Assembly (NCBI GenBank): GCA_003151895.1
Contig: PLYX01000076.1
Span: forward strand, 180 to 8,338
Length of the DNA: 8,159 bases
Source: Solirubrobacterales bacterium
Lineage (GTDB): Bacteria > Actinomycetota > Thermoleophilia > Solirubrobacterales > Solirubrobacteraceae
Reading direction: 5' to 3'
Below are positions 4,957 through 8,159 of the stretch, piece by piece. Position numbers and translations under genes: made by a program. Below the pieces are notes generated by a model, which ran no database searches, was not told the DNA's origin, and saw nothing but the letters and a program-made list of their open reading frames with translations. Within the stretch, counting starts at the first letter, position 1; each line of letters begins with the position of its first letter.

Positions 4957-6341
4957 GCCAACCCTGGAGCCCCGAGCACGCCGAGCGCCATCTGCGCTCG
5001 CTCGAGCTGTTCGGGATGCGCTTCGGGCTGGACCGGATGCACCGCATGATGACCGTGCTCGGCTCGCCCGAGCGCAGCTTCGACTCGATCCATGTGGTCG
5101 GTACGAATGGAAAGACATCCACCACGCGCATGATCGCGGCGATCCTCGAGCGTCACGGACTGCGCACGGGCTGCTACCTCTCACCCCACCTGGTGTCCTA
5201 CTCCGAGCGCGTCCAGATCGCCGAGCGCGACATCGAGACTCACGCTTTCGCGGCGGCCATCGCGCGGGCGGCCTGGGCCGCCGAGCGGGTCAACCGCACG
5301 CTCGCCGAGGACGACCACGTGACCCAGTTCGAGTTGCTCACGGCGGCGGCCCTCTGGGAGCTGGCGCGGCGTGGAGCACAGGTCGTCGTCGTCGAGGCCG
5401 GTCTCGGGGGTCGCTATGACGCGACCAACGTGATCGACTCGACGATCGCGGTGCTCACGAACGTCGGACTCGAGCACACACGCTGGCTCGGGCCAACCCT
5501 CACCGACATAGCCACCGAGAAGCTTGCGGTCCTCGGCGAAGACTCAATCCTGGCGCTCGGCGCGCAGTTGCAGCCCGAGCTGCTCGACCTAGCACGTGCG
5601 GTCGCGGCGGAGCGCGATGCACAGCTTCTCATCGCAGACGCTGCCCCCGCCGACTTGCCGGTCGGGGCCCGCGGCTCCTTCCAGCGCGGCAACTTCGCGC
5701 TCGCGCGCCTGGCGGCCGAGTCATACCTGGACCGCGCGCATATCCAGGTACGCGAGCAGGCGGTGCGCGCGGCGGCGATCTCCACGTTGGTGCCCGGGCG
5801 TATGCAGGTGGTGGCGCGCGACCCGCTCACCGTGGTGGACGGGGCGCACAATCCCGCCGCGGTCGCCGCGGTGGTGGAGTCGTTGCCGGAGGTGCTCGCC
5901 GGTCGCTCGCTGGGCTTGGTGCTCGGTGTGCTCGAGGACAAGGACGCCGCCGGGATGCTCGCCGCGCTGCTTCCGCTGTGTGAGCGGGCCTGGTTCACCG
6001 CGCCGCCAAGTCAGAGGGCGCTGCCACCGGCGACGCTCCTGTCGCTGGCCCGCCAGCTCGGCTTCGAGCAGGCCGCGTGCGAGCCTCGGCCCGCCAGGGC
6101 CCTTGCGGCGGCGCAGAGCTGGGCGCGTACCCGCGACGGCGGTGGAGCGGTGCTGGCGAGCGGCTCTATATATCTGGTCGGAGATCTGCTGGCTCACGCG
6201 CGCGAGCTCGGCCTGCTTGCCGCCGCGTGCCCTCCGGGTATGTGCCCTCTGGGTATGCCCTTCAGGGTGCACACCGGTGTCGATCGGGTCGGCGAGCGCG
6301 ACGAGCCGGCGCAGAGCGCCCGGGGGAGGGGACGGTCTTGA
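4953..6341 (+). CDS. folC: Dihydrofolate synthase / folylpolyglutamate synthase
   Basis: Mur-ligase-family enzyme that adds glutamate to dihydropteroate and/or tetrahydrofolates using ATP, in the cytoplasm. The 462-residue protein shows the FolC P-loop VVGTNGKTSTTRM (GTNGKTS at 50-56), LSPHLVSYSERVQI, a QFELLTAAAL segment, VVEAGLGGRYDATNV, the GLEHTRWLG...IATEKLAVL region, FQRGNFALA, and the C-terminal-domain motif VVDGAHNP (DGAHNP at 296-301), ending with the usual ASGSIYLVGDLLAHARE. The ATG at 4953 overlaps the valS stop (ATGA), implying translational coupling. Beyond about residue 422 there is a roughly 40-residue tail with a CPPGM/CPLGM duplication and basic end (RGRGRS) that the family core does not need; this stretch also carries the ribosome binding site for the following small gene. 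Whether it is mono- or bifunctional cannot be told from sequence. Confidence 0.96.
   Translation: MSQPWSPEHAERHLRSLELFGMRFGLDRMHRMMTVLGSPERSFDSIHVVGTNGKTSTTRMIAAILERHGLRTGCYLSPHLVSYSERVQIAERDIETHAFAAAIARAAWAAERVNRTLAEDDHVTQFELLTAAALWELARRGAQVVVVEAGLGGRYDATNVIDSTIAVLTNVGLEHTRWLGPTLTDIATEKLAVLGEDSILALGAQLQPELLDLARAVAAERDAQLLIADAAPADLPVGARGSFQRGNFALARLAAESYLDRAHIQVREQAVRAAAISTLVPGRMQVVARDPLTVVDGAHNPAAVAAVVESLPEVLAGRSLGLVLGVLEDKDAAGMLAALLPLCERAWFTAPPSQRALPPATLLSLARQLGFEQAACEPRPARALAAAQSWARTRDGGGAVLASGSIYLVGDLLAHARELGLLAAACPPGMCPLGMPFRVHTGVDRVGERDEPAQSARGRGRS
6228..6257 (+). repeat. 15-bp tandem duplication in the folC tail
   Basis: TGCCCTCCGGGTATG (6228-6242) is followed directly by TGCCCTCTGGGTATG (6243-6257), one mismatch. 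In the folC frame it encodes CPPGM then CPLGM. It is 15 nt and therefore frame-neutral, and lies in the non-conserved C-terminal extension. Confidence 0.9.
6325..6329 (+). promoter_or_regulatory. Ribosome binding site for the small membrane peptide (TTG start)
   Basis: GGAGG within the purine run at 6322-6332, 8 nt before TTG 6338. It sits inside the last codons of folC, supporting the TTG rather than the later in-frame ATG at 6368. Confidence 0.6.
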
Positions 6342-6454
6342 ACGACGATGGACCATCGGTGCTCACGATGATCGGCGCGGTCGCCTTGATCGTGGCGCTT
6401 GTGATTCTCGTGTTCTTCGCCGCCGGTTACGGGTTCGGCCGGCTGTTCCTGTGA
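6338..6454 (+). CDS. Small single-pass membrane protein (38 residues)
   Basis: The frame opened by TTG 6338 overlaps the folC stop (TTGA) and is preceded by GGAGG at 8 nt, the same coupled arrangement as valS-folC. The product begins MNDDGPSVLTMIGAVALI and has one hydrophobic helix, about residues 9-31 (VLTMIGAVALIVALVILVFF), then AAGYGFGRLFL. The acidic start and single arginine near the end suggest an N-out orientation, but this is a weak topology signal. I do not recognise a family. An alternative ATG at 6368 would leave 28 residues, almost all membrane helix, without a ribosome binding site. Position at the end of the valS-folC unit suggests co-transcription; function is unknown. Existence as a gene is supported by the ribosome binding site, coupling and coherent membrane helix. 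Confidence 0.68.
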   Translation: MNDDGPSVLTMIGAVALIVALVILVFFAAGYGFGRLFL

Positions 6455-6602
6455 GATTTGAGCACTCCTGCCGGGCTAGGGAGCGCTCCTGCCGGGCTAG
6501 GCTCTAAACTCGTCCGCCCGGATGCACCTTCTAGTATCAATTCGCACAGGTTTGCGCGTTCGCGCATGCAGGTATTCCCGCGGGGCTCTGTAGGGATCTT
6601 CG
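6455..6602 (+). promoter_or_regulatory. Intergenic region with candidate promoter elements for the zinc-ribbon/ndk/maf unit
   Basis: After the 21-bp duplication come two -10-like elements, TAAACT (6505-6510) and TAGTAT (6532-6537), neither with a good -35; a short inverted repeat TGCGCG-TT-CGCGCA (6553-6566); the palindrome CCCGCGGG (6577-6584); and a modest ribosome binding site AGGGA (6592-6596) 6 nt before ATG 6603. The region is the only place in the 6338-8159 stretch with room for a promoter, so I assign one here, but the exact element is uncertain. Confidence 0.35.
6460..6501 (+). repeat. 21-bp tandem direct repeat (two copies) after the small membrane gene
   Basis: Two adjoining copies, 6460-6480 and 6481-6501, begin GAGC(A/G)CTCCTGCC and continue GGGCTAGG, differing at a single base. 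They begin 5 nt after the stop of the small membrane gene. The second copy contains the 8-bp palindrome GAGCGCTC (6481-6488). A duplicated regulatory site or a local slippage event are both possible. Confidence 0.88.
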
Positions 6603-7208
6603 ATGCCACCAATCGCCTACTTCGGAATTGAAAGCAGCGGCTTGAGTCTCGTCATCGACCTGCTGATCCTGTTCCTCGTGGTGTTGTACTTCTCACTCGT
6701 GTACTGGACGTACGCCGACGCCCGCCGGCGGATCGCCGACCCGATGCTGATCGGGTGTGCAACCGCGGCTTCACTGTTCCCGTTCGTCGGAACGATCGTG
6801 TACATGATCCTGCGTCCGCCGGAGTACCTGGAGGACGTGCGCGAGCGCGAACTGGAGGTGCAGGCCACCGAGGCGCGGCTGCACGAACTCGACTACAGCC
6901 TCTGTCCGCACTGCGACTACCGCATCGAGCGCGACTTCATCCGCTGCCCGAGCTGCCTGCGCAAGCTCAAGGAGCGTTGCGTGAGTTGCTCCCGGCCGCT
7001 GGATCGCGCTTGGACGATCTGCCCGTACTGCGAGACGGATGTGCCCGCGGCCGAGCCGGCGCGGCGCGCGCTCCGCCGCGAGCGTGCGTCGACGTCGGCC
7101 TCACCGGTGGCAGAGCCCGGCGTCGGCGGCGAGGATGGAAGCCTGGAATCCGTCCCCAAGCCGAGCACGCGCGGGCGCGCCGTACGTCATCCACGCCCGA
7201 CTTCCTGA
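6603..7208 (+). CDS. Two-helix membrane protein with a cytosolic double zinc ribbon
   Basis: The 201-residue product starts with two hydrophobic helices, about residues 14-36 (LSLVIDLLILFLVVLYFSLV) and 48-70 (MLIGCATAASLFPFVGTIVY), separated by a basic loop ADARRRIADP that should be cytosolic. A charged helix (EYLEDVRERELEVQATEARL, 74-93) leads to eight cysteines in four CxxC knuckles: CPHC (101-104), CPSC (115-118), CVSC (126-129), CPYC (140-143). That spacing is the double-zinc-ribbon (DZANK-like) pattern. The last 55 residues are basic and low in complexity, probably disordered. The ATG has a modest AGGGA site. The loop between helices is inside by the positive-inside rule, which would place both termini outside if both helices span once; the zinc ribbons would more naturally be cytosolic, so the first helix pair may be re-entrant or the topology rule may fail here. 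Function unknown. ndk follows after 24 nt, probably in the same transcript. Confidence 0.85.
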   Translation: MPPIAYFGIESSGLSLVIDLLILFLVVLYFSLVYWTYADARRRIADPMLIGCATAASLFPFVGTIVYMILRPPEYLEDVRERELEVQATEARLHELDYSLCPHCDYRIERDFIRCPSCLRKLKERCVSCSRPLDRAWTICPYCETDVPAAEPARRALRRERASTSASPVAEPGVGGEDGSLESVPKPSTRGRAVRHPRPTS

Positions 7209-7232
7209 AACGCCACGATCCCAAAGGACCCC

Positions 7233-7643
7233 ATGGACCGTACGTTGATCCTCGTAAAGCCGGACGCCTTCGCCCGCTCGCTCACAGGCGAGATCATCGC
7301 CCGATTCGAGCGCAAGGGCCTGCGCATCGTCGCCCTGCGACACATGACCGTATCGGCCGAGCTGGCGCGGCGCCACTATGCCGAGCACGCCGACAAGCCC
7401 TTCTTCGGCGAGCTCGTGAACTTCATCACCTCCGGGCCGATCGTCGCGATGGTGCTCGAGGGGGTCGACGCGGTCAAGGCGGCCCGCCAGGCGATCGGCG
7501 CCACCAATCCGCTCGACGCGGCGCCCGGCTCGATCCGTGGCGACTTCGCGATCGACATGGGCCAGAACATGGTTCACGGCTCGGACTCGCCCGAGTCCGC
7601 CGCACGCGAGGCTGCGCTGTTCTTCCCTGAGCTCGCCCGCTGA
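7233..7643 (+). CDS. ndk: Nucleoside diphosphate kinase
   Basis: Transfers the gamma phosphate of ATP to NDPs through a phosphohistidine, keeping NTP and dNTP pools balanced in the cytoplasm. The 136-residue length is standard. Visible are the start MDRTLILVKPDAFAR, the substrate-site region YAEHADKPFFGELVNFITSG, GATNPLDAAPGSIRGDF, and the active-site motif NMVHGSDSPESA with catalytic His115. All key residues of the family are present. The start ATG is preceded by AAAGGA (7223-7228), with a rather short 4-nt spacer. It lies 24 nt after the zinc-ribbon gene and 9 nt before the maf start, so the three are likely co-transcribed. The pairing of ndk with a nucleotide-cleaning Maf protein makes functional sense. 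Confidence 0.97.
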   Translation: MDRTLILVKPDAFARSLTGEIIARFERKGLRIVALRHMTVSAELARRHYAEHADKPFFGELVNFITSGPIVAMVLEGVDAVKAARQAIGATNPLDAAPGSIRGDFAIDMGQNMVHGSDSPESAAREAALFFPELAR

Positions 7644-7652
7644 GGGCGCTCG

Positions 7653-8159
7653 GTGGCGAGCGTGGCTGAGCGCCGTCCGCTCGTACTAGCCTCCGCCTCG
7701 CCCCAGCGGCGGGCGATCCTCGAGCGCCTCGGGGTGTCGTTCACCGTCCGTCCCGTCCAGATCGCGGAGATCGAGCAGGGCGAGCCGGCGCAGGTGGCGG
7801 TCGAGAACGCGCTGCGCAAGGCACGCTCGGCACGTGTGGAGAGCACGCCGGAGATGATCCTGGGCGTTGACACGCTCGTTGCGCTCGGGCGGCGGATCTA
7901 CGGCAAGCCGCCGAACGAGAGCGCGGCGCGCGAGACGATCACCGCGCTGGCCGGAGAGACTCACACCGTACTCAGCGGCGTGGCGCTGTTGTGCGGAGAT
8001 CGCGAGCAGGTGGCGCTTGCCCGGACACTGGTCGCCTTCCGCGAGTGCGACGAGAAGATGGTCGACTGGTATGTGGCCAGCGGAGAGTGGCGCGGGAAAT
8101 CCGGCGGCTACGCGATACAGGGCCTCGGCGCCATGCTCGTGCGGGAGATCCATGGCGAG
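7653..8159 (+). CDS. maf: Maf-family nucleoside triphosphate pyrophosphatase (3' end outside window)
   Basis: Maf proteins hydrolyse non-canonical or modified nucleoside triphosphates (dTTP/UTP, or m7GTP in the YceF branch) to monophosphates. The frame from GTG 7653 gives 169 residues to the window end without a stop. Motifs: PLVLASASPQRRAILERLGV (the P-loop-like SxSPxRR), ENALRKARSA, ILGVDTLVALG with the metal-binding Asp, YGKPPNESAARETI, ALAGETHTVLSGVALL, and EWRGKSGGYAIQGLGAMLV with the conserved GxYxIQG segment. GTG 7653 is preferred because GAGGG (7642-7646, overlapping the ndk stop) is 6 nt upstream; GTG 7662 in the same frame has a poorer site. SASPQRR rather than SxSPRRR is a variation at the substrate-site loop; I do not assign the sub-branch. 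Only the last few residues of the usual roughly 190-200 are missing. Confidence 0.93.
   Translation, partial: MASVAERRPLVLASASPQRRAILERLGVSFTVRPVQIAEIEQGEPAQVAVENALRKARSARVESTPEMILGVDTLVALGRRIYGKPPNESAARETITALAGETHTVLSGVALLCGDREQVALARTLVAFRECDEKMVDWYVASGEWRGKSGGYAIQGLGAMLVREIHGE

Noticed and set aside
6077..6337. Long upstream extension of the small membrane gene overlapping folC
   Set aside because: This part overlaps conserved folC codons in another frame and looks like shadow sequence; the ribosome binding site points to TTG 6338.
6755..7630. Frame of 291 codons overlapping the zinc-ribbon and ndk genes
   Set aside because: It runs across two genes with clear family motifs in other frames and gives an Arg/Ala-rich product without motifs.

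Overview
The window is dense, GC-rich (visibly about 65-70% G+C) bacterial chromosome with short intergenic gaps, GTG/TTG starts and a housekeeping order clpX ... valS-folC-(small ORF)-(zinc-ribbon membrane protein)-ndk-maf. A clpX/valS/folC/ndk neighbourhood is typical of Actinobacteria. Base composition, codon choice and the extra small genes suggest a deep-branching actinobacterium such as Thermoleophilia/Solirubrobacterales. That placement is an inference from gene order and style, not from a phylogenetic marker.

Layout. Positions 1-402 hold the C-terminal third of ClpX (+). Positions 428-1277 hold a two-gene minus-strand operon: an XRE-type DNA-binding protein followed, with a 14-nt overlap, by a small nucleotidyltransferase of the AbiEii/MenT-like superfamily, which looks like a toxin-antitoxin pair. 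Its promoter region is a 16-bp inverted repeat overlapping a perfect TATAAT placed so that the transcript should be leaderless. Positions 1395-2045 (+) encode an unrecognised protein built from two similar alpha/beta domains. The gap 2046-2223 contains three directly abutting 24-nt palindromes of identical architecture (10-bp stem, CAYG loop) but different stem sequence. Then follow valS (GTG at 2224, with an in-frame 21-bp tandem repeat expanded inside the editing domain), folC (ATGA overlap with valS), a 38-codon one-helix membrane peptide (TTG start overlapping the folC stop), a 148-nt gap with a 21-bp tandem duplication, a two-helix double-zinc-ribbon protein, ndk, and a Maf-family nucleotide pyrophosphatase cut by the window end.

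How it works together. Most of the plus strand is core metabolism and quality control: protein unfolding (ClpX), tRNA-Val charging with editing, folate polyglutamylation, NTP balance (Ndk) and removal of non-canonical nucleotides (Maf). valS-folC-small ORF are translationally coupled and probably co-transcribed; zinc-ribbon-ndk-maf are closely spaced and probably a second unit. The minus-strand XRE/nucleotidyltransferase pair interrupts this cassette and is the accessory element of the window. The most unusual structures are the palindrome triplet upstream of valS and the minisatellite inside valS. I see no rRNA, tRNA, CRISPR array, insertion sequence or phage gene.
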